Assembly: GCA_045588655.1 (NCBI GenBank)
Contig: JAZNEP010000006.1
Span: 1 to 21,086, forward strand
DNA length: 21,086 bases
Origin: SVFI01 sp045588655
Lineage (GTDB): Bacteria > Bacillota > Clostridia > Lachnospirales > Lachnospiraceae
Reading direction: 5' to 3'
Part shown: positions 6,363 through 15,228 of the stretch, one piece after another
Layout of the letters: each line of letters begins with the position of its first letter
Numbering within the stretch: the stretch's first letter is position 1
Made by a program: the position numbers and the translations under genes
Notes under the pieces: generated by a model
Told to the model about the DNA's origin: nothing
The model's input: the letters and a program-made list of their open reading frames with translations, nothing else
Database searches by the model: none

Positions 6363-7677
6363 CAAGATTTTCTCCTATCGGAACATTCATTTTCTGGTCA
6401 ATTTCTTCACCCAATCTTAAGTTCATTGCCCAGAACAAACTCCACATCAACGGGCTGGTTCTACCCAGAGAAGCAAATCCTCTGTTCAAAACGGTCTGTG
6501 GTGACGAAAATTCTTTTCGTGCATCTCTACACAGCCTGCTCAATTTCTCTGCTGTAAGCAATTTAGGCTCAAATGCCACCTCTCCATAATTATATCCGTC
6601 AGCCAACCACCATTTATCATAAAGCAACCGCTGTTCACTCTTTAAGCGGTCATATAATGCAGTGTTGGGAAAAGGCAATAAATGATTAAATGCTGCCGTA
6701 TAGAAGTTATGCTTCTTGGCAAACTCCACCGCATCATTGATAGTTCCCTCATCATCATTATCGTAGCCAAACACAAACGTTGCATAGATTCCGATACCCG
6801 CATCATGAATGCGTTTAACCAGTTCATCCCGCTCTCCCAAAGCATAGTTGAAGGACTTATTCATTTGCTCCAGATTTGCTTTATTAAGACTTTCAAAGCC
6901 AATTAGAATAATCTCACAACCGCTCTTTTTCATTGCCTTGAGAAGCTTCTCATCCTTTGCCATGGAAAGGGTTCCCTGACCTGCCCATTTCGTCTTCAAG
7001 GGCGTAATTTCTTCAAAAAGCTTCATGGCATTCCTTTTATCTGCCACCAGATTATCATCCACCAAAAATGTATATTTATGTTTAGCATTTTTGATATCGT
7101 CAATGATAAGACTATGTTCTCTTGCATAGTATTTACTGCAATAGAACTTGGAAATAGAACAGAAATCACAGCTGTGACAACATCCTCTTCCGGTTTCAAT
7201 CAAATTGACCGGCAGATATTTTTTCCCGGCAAAAATGCTCTTATCCGGTCGAATATCATATTCTGCAGTCTCACCATAATAAAACTTCTGCAATTTCCCC
7301 TGTCGCAAATCCTGCAACATTTTTGTCCAGACAGTTTCCGCATTTGCCACCAGAACGCTGTCACAGTATAAAGCAACTTCCTCCGGACAAAGTGTAGCAT
7401 GATAACCTCCCATGACAACAGGTATTCCCCGTTCTCTGAATTTCTGGGCTATCTTATAGCTTCGCTTGGCTGTGTATGTCTCTACGGAAATACACACCAA
7501 ATCCGTTTGCGTATTGTAATTAATCAATTCCAATCGGTCATCATACAACTCTGTCTCGATATCCGAAGGCGTCAAAGACTTTAACACTGCAATGGTCAAT
7601 GGCTCCATTTTCCATGTTCCGATGTACTTTTGTCCCGGTTTCTTTCCGATTGCCGGTAAAATAAATGTAATTTTCAT
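6346..7677 (-). CDS. B12-binding radical SAM enzyme (rSAM5, type A)
   Basis: 443-residue enzyme with an N-terminal cobalamin-binding Rossmann domain (about 1-130), containing the SVETYTAKRSY helix (65-74) and VVMGGYHATLCPEE (87-100). A radical SAM TIM barrel follows, with the cluster motif CCHSCDFC, C166/C170/C173 binding the [4Fe-4S]. LVDDNLVADKR and GFES mark later barrel strands. The C-terminal segment has PFPNTALYD and a W-rich block before a helical tail. As in other class B enzymes, no DxHxxG motif is seen, so cobalamin would be bound base-off without histidine. Family members methylate or cyclise at unactivated carbons. ATG preceded by AAAGGGATAAA. It lies 11 bases after rSAM4 and overlaps GNAT-B by 17. 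Family certain, substrate unknown. Confidence 0.9.
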   Translation of the reverse strand: MKITFILPAIGKKPGQKYIGTWKMEPLTIAVLKSLTPSDIETELYDDRLELINYNTQTDLVCISVETYTAKRSYKIAQKFRERGIPVVMGGYHATLCPEEVALYCDSVLVANAETVWTKMLQDLRQGKLQKFYYGETAEYDIRPDKSIFAGKKYLPVNLIETGRGCCHSCDFCSISKFYCSKYYAREHSLIIDDIKNAKHKYTFLVDDNLVADKRNAMKLFEEITPLKTKWAGQGTLSMAKDEKLLKAMKKSGCEIILIGFESLNKANLEQMNKSFNYALGERDELVKRIHDAGIGIYATFVFGYDNDDEGTINDAVEFAKKHNFYTAAFNHLLPFPNTALYDRLKSEQRLLYDKWWLADGYNYGEVAFEPKLLTAEKLSRLCRDARKEFSSPQTVLNRGFASLGRTSPLMWSLFWAMNLRLGEEIDQKMNVPIGENLDEFPK

Positions 7678-7688
7678 ATTTTATCCCT

Positions 7689-9032
7689 TTATAAGACCGG
7701 AATGTCCGAATTATCGCACATTACCTCTCGTGTAAACTTATTCCACTCTTTCGCATATTTCTTATATCCCAGATTTATGGGAACTGACAGCCAAGGACTG
7801 TTTGTAAAAGGTGCTAATCGTTTCATGATATTCGCTGTGGTATAGGTAGCTCTCCATGCACGGTCTGTGCCTTCCTCTAACTGCTCCTTGGTCATAAGCT
7901 TGGGTTGAAAAACACAGTGCTGTACATCATACATCGCCCAATTTCGCTCTATAATGCGACCTTCCTTCTCCAACTGCGCATAATATTGTGTCTGCGGAAA
8001 AGGCGTCAATATAGAGTATCTTGGCAGATCAATTTTGGCTTTTATAATCATTTCCACGGTTCGGTCAAAAACGCTCTCATCTTCTTCATCACCGCCAAAT
8101 GCAAAGCACCCCTGTACCAAGATTCCGTTATCATGAAGTCTCTCCATGAGCGATACATAGTTATCTACCCTGTTTACACCCTTGTGAATATATTTTTGCG
8201 ATTCCTGTGTAATTGACTCAAATCCGATTAACAAGCCCTTACAGCCGCTTTTACGAAAAACAGTGATCAATTCATCATCAATTCCCACTGATGAGGTAAC
8301 CAGTCCCAACCAGAATATTTTTAGCGGAATCAATGCCGTAAAAAGTTCAAGCGCATATTTTCTGTCTGTAATCAAATTTACATCAGGGAACAACACATGA
8401 TTCGTGTGAAGTGCCTCTATCTCTGCTACAACCTCCTTAACCGGACGCTTGTGAACAGGCTTTCCAAATGCAGCAGGATATGCGCAGAAACTACAGGTAT
8501 GACAGCAACCACGAATAGCCTCCACCGTTTTCGTTGTAATATATTTTTTGGAATTTAACAGTTCTCTTCTGGGAATTGGCTTCCCTACGATTGTATAATC
8601 GCTGTTCTGATGATAGAACTTCTGATACTCCCCTTTCACATAATCATAAATGAACTGTGGAAATGTCTGCTCCGAAAAGCCGGTAAATACTACATCCGCA
8701 TGCTGTGCCGCCTCATTGGGAAGCATAGACGGATGAACTCCTCCCATAAAAACTACTTTGCCTTTTTTGCGGAAATAGTCTGCATATGCATAACATCTTG
8801 GTGCTGTTCCTGTAATACATGTAATTCCGATTAATTCAGCATCAATATTAAGCGGTATCTTTCCTGCTGTCTCATCATAAATCACAACCTCTGATTCCAC
8901 ATCTTCCGGAATCAGTGCCGCCAATGTAGTTAAAGTCAATGGTGCATAATGTAATGATTTACCGAAATTGCCGGAATAACGATGCATCGCACCTGCCGGT
9001 GCCAGTAACGCTATTTTTAACATATCAGTCAT
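7689..9032 (-). CDS. B12-binding radical SAM enzyme (rSAM4, type B)
   Basis: 447 residues from the ATG at 9032. I prefer this start because it has an AGAAAGGA ribosome site and the first residues (MTDMLKIALLAPAG) form the expected first strand; a longer frame upstream to 9101 overlaps the GH3 gene. The cobalamin-binding domain covers about 1-140, with VVFMGGVHPSMLPNEAA (93-109). The radical SAM motif is CCHTCSFC (C176, C180, C183), and LFPDVNL and IGFES mark barrel strands. The C-terminal ILTPFPQTQYYAQLEKEGR block is typical of the COG1032-type B12 radical SAM group. Its overall pattern (HYAPLTLTTLAALIP near the start, no VDDN motif) groups it with rSAM1 rather than the other three. It overlaps GH3 by 8 bases. 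Confidence 0.9.
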   Translation of the reverse strand: MTDMLKIALLAPAGAMHRYSGNFGKSLHYAPLTLTTLAALIPEDVESEVVIYDETAGKIPLNIDAELIGITCITGTAPRCYAYADYFRKKGKVVFMGGVHPSMLPNEAAQHADVVFTGFSEQTFPQFIYDYVKGEYQKFYHQNSDYTIVGKPIPRRELLNSKKYITTKTVEAIRGCCHTCSFCAYPAAFGKPVHKRPVKEVVAEIEALHTNHVLFPDVNLITDRKYALELFTALIPLKIFWLGLVTSSVGIDDELITVFRKSGCKGLLIGFESITQESQKYIHKGVNRVDNYVSLMERLHDNGILVQGCFAFGGDEEDESVFDRTVEMIIKAKIDLPRYSILTPFPQTQYYAQLEKEGRIIERNWAMYDVQHCVFQPKLMTKEQLEEGTDRAWRATYTTANIMKRLAPFTNSPWLSVPINLGYKKYAKEWNKFTREVMCDNSDIPVL

Positions 9033-10554
9033 TATCCTTTCTCTTTTGAAACCAATCTTCCCATTGTGTTTTCTTGGTAAGGTATGCCGGTTTAATATCA
9101 CCTATACGCATACCGTCTGCAACCAGCCTCTGTATATATGCCTTTTGCGGTTCCCCTGATACAATAACCACTCGGGCTTTCTCCAACTGCCCCAGCTGCC
9201 TACAATAATTATAATGGTAGCTCTCTCTGAGTGCCTTGTCCAACACATCATCCGTAATTTGTGTAGCAGTAGTATACAGACAATATTGCTTCTTCTCCGG
9301 CGCCAGAAGACAGAACTCTTCAGAAATATTTAAATCGTGGCATACCTTCCGTACAAACTCTTCGGTAAGCTTTTCTCCAAATAAATCTGACGTAATACCC
9401 ACACGTCGCAAAAACCGAATAATGGGTGGCCTATCCGGATAGACCTTCAATACTTCTACGACATCTCCGATGCAATAACGATAAAATCCGCCTCCGGTAG
9501 TTACAATTACCTCATATTCTCCGGGCTGCAATTCATTTGCCATGACAATCCTGCCATCCGCCAAGCTGCGGAACTCAAAAAAATGAGACCTTACACTCAA
9601 ACGACTTCCTTCTTCTTCCATCAACGGAAATGAGATAAAACACTCTGTCGCCAGCAAACCTTTGGGCTGAATGTAGACTGTCGGAAATCTTGTCTCCAAA
9701 TCTGACAAATAATCCTTGGCACTTCCGTCTGCCCAACAACTGATTATTTTTAATTCGGGAAACACCTTATCAAAACGATTCTCACTTACTGCTGCCTTGA
9801 TGCTCTTTGCCCGTTTCTCATCTACCTCTTCTGTAACCAGCTCAATATTGTCACGTATATAATCACACAATATGGATAAAAAAGTAGGGTTCCAGACGGA
9901 TATCAAGGTCAATTCCTCACATTGAAGCAACTGCCTGCTTGTCCTCAAGTAGAAATCATTCATATCTTTTGAAAATTTCACCTTAGAATCCACGGCAAAA
10001 ATCTGACGCATGATAAACTGTTCAATGAAGCCAAAATATTCAGCATCCTCCTCAAACCCCAGTGGAATCCCCGCTTTTGTATAGGTTTTCTCTGCTGTTA
10101 CGGGTGTGATAGACCAATAACTTTTTCCCTCTGTTACTTTCAATGTACTTGTATATAAATTATACAACCATGGCTTTATTCCCTTTTGAAACTCCTTCTT
10201 TAGTGTATTCGTATAGGGAATACGCTTTTTCCCACCTGATGAACCACTTGTTAATTCAAACAAAAGAATGCATTCCTTGGTAAGAACATTTTTTTGTCCG
10301 TCCGCAATAGCATCAATATACGGTTCATAATCCTCGTAACCCGTCAGGGGAACTTTCTCAGCAAACTCTTCATATGTTTTAATATTCTTAAAATCATATT
10401 CTTTTCCGTATTGTGTATCAGCATTCTTTTGCAATAGCTCCATCAGATATTGAAATTGAAGTCTCTGAATATCCTGTTTGGCCATAAATTTGCGGTACTC
10501 TCTGCGATATAGAATACAACAAATTTCATTTAAAATCCTACACTTCAGACTCAT
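9025..10554 (-). CDS. GH3-family acyl-adenylate / amide synthetase
   Basis: Member of the GH3 auxin-responsive-promoter family, ANL-type enzymes that activate a carboxylate with ATP and usually conjugate it to an amino acid. Counting from the ATG at 10554 (509 aa): the phosphate loop ELTSGSSGGKKR lies at 100-111, GLLATE at 299-304 (the position of YASTE in plant GH3), the YRYCIGDVVEV nucleotide-binding strand at 359-369, and GEKLTEEF at 393-400. The N-terminal 70 residues carry the usual QxxxLxxLLxxNxxTxYGKEY helix. I chose ATG 10554 because it overlaps the preceding stop by 17 bases, as elsewhere in this operon; a longer frame to 10695 would overlap the upstream gene by 158 bases. Acyl and amine substrates cannot be read from the sequence. 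It is the only obvious ATP-dependent joining enzyme in the operon. Confidence 0.9.
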   Translation of the reverse strand: MSLKCRILNEICCILYRREYRKFMAKQDIQRLQFQYLMELLQKNADTQYGKEYDFKNIKTYEEFAEKVPLTGYEDYEPYIDAIADGQKNVLTKECILLFELTSGSSGGKKRIPYTNTLKKEFQKGIKPWLYNLYTSTLKVTEGKSYWSITPVTAEKTYTKAGIPLGFEEDAEYFGFIEQFIMRQIFAVDSKVKFSKDMNDFYLRTSRQLLQCEELTLISVWNPTFLSILCDYIRDNIELVTEEVDEKRAKSIKAAVSENRFDKVFPELKIISCWADGSAKDYLSDLETRFPTVYIQPKGLLATECFISFPLMEEEGSRLSVRSHFFEFRSLADGRIVMANELQPGEYEVIVTTGGGFYRYCIGDVVEVLKVYPDRPPIIRFLRRVGITSDLFGEKLTEEFVRKVCHDLNISEEFCLLAPEKKQYCLYTTATQITDDVLDKALRESYHYNYCRQLGQLEKARVVIVSGEPQKAYIQRLVADGMRIGDIKPAYLTKKTQWEDWFQKRKDND

Positions 10555-11245
10555 TAAACAAAAACTCCCGCACATTCTTTTTGAGAATACTCTTGTCAAT
10601 TTTCGCAAGACAGGCAATGTCATTTCCCAATTTATATCCGGGATTCTTTTCGCAGAAAAATGCAATATCTCTGTTACGCAATTCTCTTTCTCCAATATCT
10701 GCCACTCCTGTTTTCAGCTTATCCTTTATTGTTTTATATTCTACAACACCAGTTTTGGCATTATATTCATCTGAATATAAATATGTTGCATACGCATCAA
10801 TAATATGTTTTTCAAACTCAGGGGTTTCGCATCTGTAGTTGGGATAAAATTCTGTCCAAAATACCGGCAACATACGATAAGTTTTATATCCCTTACAAAT
10901 TAGAAACCAATAAAACTCATCCTCTTGTGTATAATTGAACCAGAATCCGGCCCATATTTTAAACAATTCCATATCGCCCCAATAATCCTTATGGATTATG
11001 GTATCTCCCGAAAAAACTCCCCTAATTGTCTTATTATCCACATCCAACTCCATTACTTTTTGAGTTGTAAATCCAACCAGCATGTCTTCTTCATTATGTA
11101 AGACAAGACAATAATCCTTATTACTGAAATCTTTGCGGAAAACCTCTTCGGATGTATCGTCATAAAACTCAGACATCAGGTGATACATCATCGAGATTTG
11201 TTCATCAGTAAACTCCTGAATTTTCTTTACTTCCCCTTTTAACAT
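10538..11245 (-). CDS. GNAT-like N-acyltransferase (GNAT-A)
   Basis: 235-residue soluble protein with a GNAT-like N-terminal half: a helix-rich start (EQISMMYHLMSEFYDD), a central antiparallel pair CLVLHNEEDMLVGFTTQKVM (about 46-65), then IRGVFSGDTIIHKDYWGDMEL (about 74-94), which resembles the strand and acyl-CoA loop region of GNATs. The canonical GxG loop is weak. The aromatic stretch FWFNYTQEDEFYWFLICKGYK (about 102-122) could line a hydrophobic acyl pocket. It lies 13 bases after rSAM3, with a GGTGGA ribosome site, and overlaps the GH3 gene by 17 bases, suggesting the two work on the same intermediate. Family assignment is by fold-like pattern only and I am not certain. Confidence 0.5.
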   Translation of the reverse strand: MLKGEVKKIQEFTDEQISMMYHLMSEFYDDTSEEVFRKDFSNKDYCLVLHNEEDMLVGFTTQKVMELDVDNKTIRGVFSGDTIIHKDYWGDMELFKIWAGFWFNYTQEDEFYWFLICKGYKTYRMLPVFWTEFYPNYRCETPEFEKHIIDAYATYLYSDEYNAKTGVVEYKTIKDKLKTGVADIGERELRNRDIAFFCEKNPGYKLGNDIACLAKIDKSILKKNVREFLFNESEV

Positions 11246-11258
11246 AGCTTTTCCACCT

Positions 11259-12608
11259 TTATAATGTCTTCGTATCCTTCAAACCAAATCTCATTCCCTG
11301 CTTTTTGAACACTTCTTTTCTAAACAACGGATTGTATATCAAATATGTTATAAATCGATACGGCGTACGCATATTTGTTCTTCGTTCAAGAGCCCTTGTA
11401 ATAATTGACTTTACGCTGTTAAATCGTTTTCTGCAATCAAAAGAAACCTCTGTCAGTTCATCAGGGGTCATATTTTTAGGAACGATACTACAATAGTTAA
11501 ATCGATAATCCTCATGCAGCCACCACTTCCCATCATATAGCAATCGCCCTTCCTTCTCCATCTTCTCATATAAGGGCGTATTGGGATAGGGCATCAGAAT
11601 GTTAAATGCCGCAAATGTAAATTTATTTTTGATGGCAAAATCACAAGTCGCTTTAATGGATTCCTTGGTATCCCCATCATGTCCGACTGTAAAAGCCGCC
11701 CATGTCTGCAATCCCCACTGTCTTAACTCTTCGATTTCTTTTTCGTATAATGATGCTGAACCGTTTTTGTTGGTATACTTGTTCATTTCGGTAATACAAT
11801 CAGGCGATATGGATTCAAAGCCGATTACAAGCCCAAGACACCCGCTTTTTACCATTAATTCCATTAACTCTTTATCTTTGAGCATGTCCATGCTTCCCTG
11901 GCTTACCCAGCGCACCTTTAATGGAATTAACGCCCTAAACAGCTCCTTGGCTTTTTCATGATTACACACAATATTATCATCTACAAAAAAGAGAAGTTTT
12001 CTCTTCTGTGCCTTGATTTCCTTTACAACATCTTCTACCGGTCGACAATAATGATGTGCCTTAAAATATACAGAAGATGCGCAAAAACTACATTTATGAT
12101 TACATCCTCTGGAAAACTGCAATAATGTAATCGGAAGATAACCTTTGCCCTTAAAAATATCACGTCTGGTGATAACATTCACCTGCGGACATTCCGGTTG
12201 TGTTACTTCATACCGTTTTTTGAGGACTCCATTTTGACAGTCTCTTAACACTGTTTCCCATACCGGCTCTGCATCTCCCACAATAACAGCATCACAATAT
12301 TGCTCCACTTCATCGGGAATCAACATAGCATGCATGCCACCCATGACGGTTTTAACGCCTCTCTTCCGAAACTCCTGGCTGATTTCATAAGCTCGTCTTG
12401 CCGTAAAAGTTTCAACCGTAATTGCAACAATATCCGTAGGTTCCTCATAAGGAATCTCTTCCATCCTGTCATCATACATAACAACATCTATATCTTCAGG
12501 TGTAAGTGCCGCAAGAATCCCTAACTGCAATGGTTCCATTCTTCCTTCATCCACATACAGACTATGCTCTCTCCTGCCTATATTGGGTTTAATCAACGTT
12601 AGTTTCAC
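11259..12608 (-). CDS. B12-binding radical SAM enzyme (rSAM3, type A)
   Basis: 449-residue enzyme starting at GTG 12608, eight bases after a clear GGGAGG site, within the end of rSAM2 (20-base overlap). The cobalamin-binding domain is about 1-130, with TVETFTARRAY (64-74), VMGGMHAMLIPDE (88-100) and GDAEPVW (111-117). The radical SAM cluster motif is CNHKCSFC (C169, C173, C176), with FFVDDNIVCNHEKA and VIGFES in the barrel. The C-terminal LMPYPNTPLYEKMEKEGR block and a WWLHEDYR segment agree with rSAM2 and rSAM5, so these three form one subfamily. Probable B12-dependent methylase or cyclase; substrate unknown. Confidence 0.9.
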   Translation of the reverse strand: MKLTLIKPNIGRREHSLYVDEGRMEPLQLGILAALTPEDIDVVMYDDRMEEIPYEEPTDIVAITVETFTARRAYEISQEFRKRGVKTVMGGMHAMLIPDEVEQYCDAVIVGDAEPVWETVLRDCQNGVLKKRYEVTQPECPQVNVITRRDIFKGKGYLPITLLQFSRGCNHKCSFCASSVYFKAHHYCRPVEDVVKEIKAQKRKLLFFVDDNIVCNHEKAKELFRALIPLKVRWVSQGSMDMLKDKELMELMVKSGCLGLVIGFESISPDCITEMNKYTNKNGSASLYEKEIEELRQWGLQTWAAFTVGHDGDTKESIKATCDFAIKNKFTFAAFNILMPYPNTPLYEKMEKEGRLLYDGKWWLHEDYRFNYCSIVPKNMTPDELTEVSFDCRKRFNSVKSIITRALERRTNMRTPYRFITYLIYNPLFRKEVFKKQGMRFGLKDTKTL

Positions 12609-13905
12609 CTAATATACCTCCCAACAGTTGTCCCTGTTTTTTATGTATCTCTCTGTGCGATATTATATTAGCCATTACAAACACAAAAAAATTCAATGGT
12701 CTAAAATTGATCGGATTAGAAAAAAGCCTCTTCAAAATACAACCTGCACTATAAAAGTCCGTACGCATTTTCAAACAGCCTTTCTGTAAATCCTCCGGTG
12801 CCATTTTTTCAGGTAAGAATGCCGTTTCTCCATATCTGTATTTGTCGGATAACCACCACTTTTTATACCGCAGACGTCCCTGCTCTTCCATTTTATGATA
12901 TACTCCTGTTCCAGGCATCGGAATCAACGGATTGAAATTGGTAACTGCAATCTTGTTCTTAACTGCAAAATCAAATGTCTTATCAAAGACATCTTTATCA
13001 TCTCCGTCACACCCCAGTACAAACGTCCCATATATCAACAATTTATGCTTATAAATTCGCCTAATTACCTCGTTATAGTCAGCCTCTGTATTTGCAACCT
13101 TATGCATTTCTTTCAGGCTTTGAGGATTGATGCTTTCGAAACCGATAAGCACAAGAAAACAGCCCGATTTTTTCATCTTATCCAATAATTCATCATCACG
13201 GGCAACATCCATACTGATTTGACATGCCCATTTCTTTTTTAAAGGGGCTATTTTATCAAATAGTTCAATGGCTGATTTCTTGTCATAAAAAAGATTATCA
13301 TCCACAAAGAAAATTACCTTTTCCTTTGCCGCCTTCAATTCTTCTACAATCATATCAGCTGTTTTTCTGCGAACTTTTTTATACATAGTTTTAATCGAGC
13401 AAAAGTCGCAATTAAACTTACAGCCTCTGGAGATTTGATATACGCCTATTCCGAAATAGTTGTGCTTATACACGGAAGGATCGTCCTGTAAAACAGTGAG
13501 CGCTTTTTCTTCTGAAGAAGTATAGATTCTCTTTCGCTCTCCTACTTTACAATCCGCAAGAAACTCCTGCCATGTATCTTCCGCATCACCTACCAGCACG
13601 GCATCTGCATACCGTAGCATCTCATCCGCCATAACACTGGCATGAAAACCACCCATAACAATAACATTCTGGTCAGTTTTGTACTTTTTGGCTAAAATAT
13701 ATGCACGTTTCGCTGTGTAGGTCTCCACCGAGAAAGCAATAATATCTGCATCAATTTTCTCCGGCAATTTCTCTACCCGCTCATCAATAAACTCTAATTG
13801 ATGTTCTTTCGGTGTGAGACTCTTGATGATTCCAAACAATAATGGTTTCATTGCATCCGAGCTGATATGCTCAAACATATTCAATCTTACAAATGTAATT
13901 TTCAT
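12589..13905 (-). CDS. B12-binding radical SAM enzyme (rSAM2, type A)
   Basis: 438-residue enzyme, ATG overlapping the stop of rSAM1 by four bases (ATGA), so translation is coupled. The cobalamin-binding domain is about 1-125, with SVETYTAKRAY (59-69), VIVMGGFHASVMADE (81-95) and LVGDAEDTW (104-112). The cluster motif is CKFNCDFC (C162, C166, C169). FFVDDNLFYDKKSA and LIGFES follow, then LIPMPGTGVYHKMEEQGR. It is slightly shorter than rSAM3 and rSAM5 because the N-terminal region lacks the roughly 10-residue GKKPGQKY/GRREHSLY stretch. No membrane helix is evident, although the C-terminal 40 residues have an aromatic NFFVFVMANI patch that could touch the membrane. Confidence 0.9.
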   Translation of the reverse strand: MKITFVRLNMFEHISSDAMKPLLFGIIKSLTPKEHQLEFIDERVEKLPEKIDADIIAFSVETYTAKRAYILAKKYKTDQNVIVMGGFHASVMADEMLRYADAVLVGDAEDTWQEFLADCKVGERKRIYTSSEEKALTVLQDDPSVYKHNYFGIGVYQISRGCKFNCDFCSIKTMYKKVRRKTADMIVEELKAAKEKVIFFVDDNLFYDKKSAIELFDKIAPLKKKWACQISMDVARDDELLDKMKKSGCFLVLIGFESINPQSLKEMHKVANTEADYNEVIRRIYKHKLLIYGTFVLGCDGDDKDVFDKTFDFAVKNKIAVTNFNPLIPMPGTGVYHKMEEQGRLRYKKWWLSDKYRYGETAFLPEKMAPEDLQKGCLKMRTDFYSAGCILKRLFSNPINFRPLNFFVFVMANIISHREIHKKQGQLLGGILGETNVD

Positions 13906-15203
13906 TTTTTCATTCTCTTATCAATTCCTACATATTTGAATCCAACATTTGCCATAAGTAGAATAAACACATAAAAACGCATTCTCCAGGGTGATTTCAA
14001 AGTGCGTTTAAATACCCGCTTCCAACTGTATGCCTCTTTCCATACCTTGCGGTATATCTCATCCAATTTCTCCGGAGACATATTCTTTGGTTGAAATATA
14101 GTATAACTCTGTGTATATTTTGACCATTCTTTTGTAAGGATTCGGCCTTGCCGCTCAAATTCATCATAAAAACGTGTTCCGGGATAGGGGGTTAAAATGG
14201 CAAACCGGCACAAATCCAGTCCCAACCGGTCTACACGTTCCGGCAAAGCCAACAGTTCCTCTTCTATATCATTATCAAATCCCAGCACGAAGCATCCGTT
14301 TACTACCATCTTATGACTATGTATATTTCTAATAATTTCTTCATATTTATCAGAATCACGAAAACGCTTTGCTGCACTGTTCAACGACTGTGTGTTCAAA
14401 GACTCTAAACCAATTAATACGCCTCTGCATCCACTTTCATAGGCTGCCTGCATCAATTCATGATCATATCCAAAATCAGCTGTTGCGTTTGATACCCATA
14501 AAATTTTTAACGGTTTCATTGCCTCCATCAATTCCAGTGCATAGTCACGTTTGCCAAAAAAATTAGGATCATAAAAAATAACCATCTTGGATTTCAATTC
14601 TTTCAGCTCCTGAATGACATCCTCTACAGGCCGGGGATTGCTTTTCCACATGGTCCGCATAGAGCAATATTTGCAACAGTTGCCACAACCTCTGTCGGCA
14701 ATAAGTGCCGGTATATTCAATTTCTTCTTTTTGGTGATTTTGTCTCTCGCCGGGGTAGGAAACTGTGCCGAACAAATATTGTAATTTTCGTATTTTTTCT
14801 TGGGTGCTCCTGCTATATAATCCTCAAAAAATTGTGGGAGAGATATTTCTGCCGGACCAATAATAACAGTGTCAAAGTGTTCCAAGGCCTCGTCCGGAAG
14901 TGCTGTGGCATGATAGCCGCCGCCTACCGTATACACACCTCGCTTTTTAAACTCGTCGCAATGCTTATACGCACTTTTCGCAGAAGAGGTATCAAAGGAA
15001 ATCATTACAATATCATATTTCTCCTTGTCATACTCTATACGTTGGGAAATTTCATCCACAATATCTATTTTTTCAAAAGAATCTAGGGGAATTAAAGGAT
15101 ATAGAGATGCTAATGTCAAAGACGGATAGGACAAAAAGCTTGAAAACTTACTTCTGTAAGCCATTTCATATTCATTCCAAACATGTATCATTAGTAATTT
15201 CAT
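13902..15203 (-). CDS. B12-binding radical SAM enzyme (rSAM1, type B), first gene of the operon
   Basis: 433-residue enzyme. The N-terminal cobalamin-binding domain (about 1-135) carries VGGGYHATALPDEALEHFD (93-111) and IIGPAE (114-119). The cluster motif is CGNCCKYC (C173, C177, C180, with an extra cysteine at 176). Barrel marks are FYDPNFFGKRDYALELMEAM and LIGLES, followed by LTPYPGTRFYDEFERQGR. It resembles rSAM4 (SYPSLTLASLYPLIP near the start, D-x-N instead of VDDN) more than its immediate neighbour. The C-terminal RMRFYVFILLMANVGFKYV is hydrophobic and may associate with the membrane, which would fit a lipid-like substrate. ATG follows an AGAGGG site. A predicted promoter lies 33 bases upstream. 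Confidence 0.9.
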   Translation of the reverse strand: MKLLMIHVWNEYEMAYRSKFSSFLSYPSLTLASLYPLIPLDSFEKIDIVDEISQRIEYDKEKYDIVMISFDTSSAKSAYKHCDEFKKRGVYTVGGGYHATALPDEALEHFDTVIIGPAEISLPQFFEDYIAGAPKKKYENYNICSAQFPTPARDKITKKKKLNIPALIADRGCGNCCKYCSMRTMWKSNPRPVEDVIQELKELKSKMVIFYDPNFFGKRDYALELMEAMKPLKILWVSNATADFGYDHELMQAAYESGCRGVLIGLESLNTQSLNSAAKRFRDSDKYEEIIRNIHSHKMVVNGCFVLGFDNDIEEELLALPERVDRLGLDLCRFAILTPYPGTRFYDEFERQGRILTKEWSKYTQSYTIFQPKNMSPEKLDEIYRKVWKEAYSWKRVFKRTLKSPWRMRFYVFILLMANVGFKYVGIDKRMKK

Positions 15204-15228
15204 ATAAAAGCCCTCTATAAATTCTATT

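Noticed and set aside
7689..9101. Longer N-terminus for rSAM4 beginning at 9101
   Set aside because: The extra 23 residues overlap the GH3 gene, do not resemble the start of B12 radical SAM proteins, and the ATG at 9032 has a good ribosome site.
9025..10695. Longer GH3 frame beginning at 10695
   Set aside because: It would overlap GNAT-A by 158 bases; the ATG at 10554 gives the short overlap typical of this operon and a normal GH3 N-terminus.
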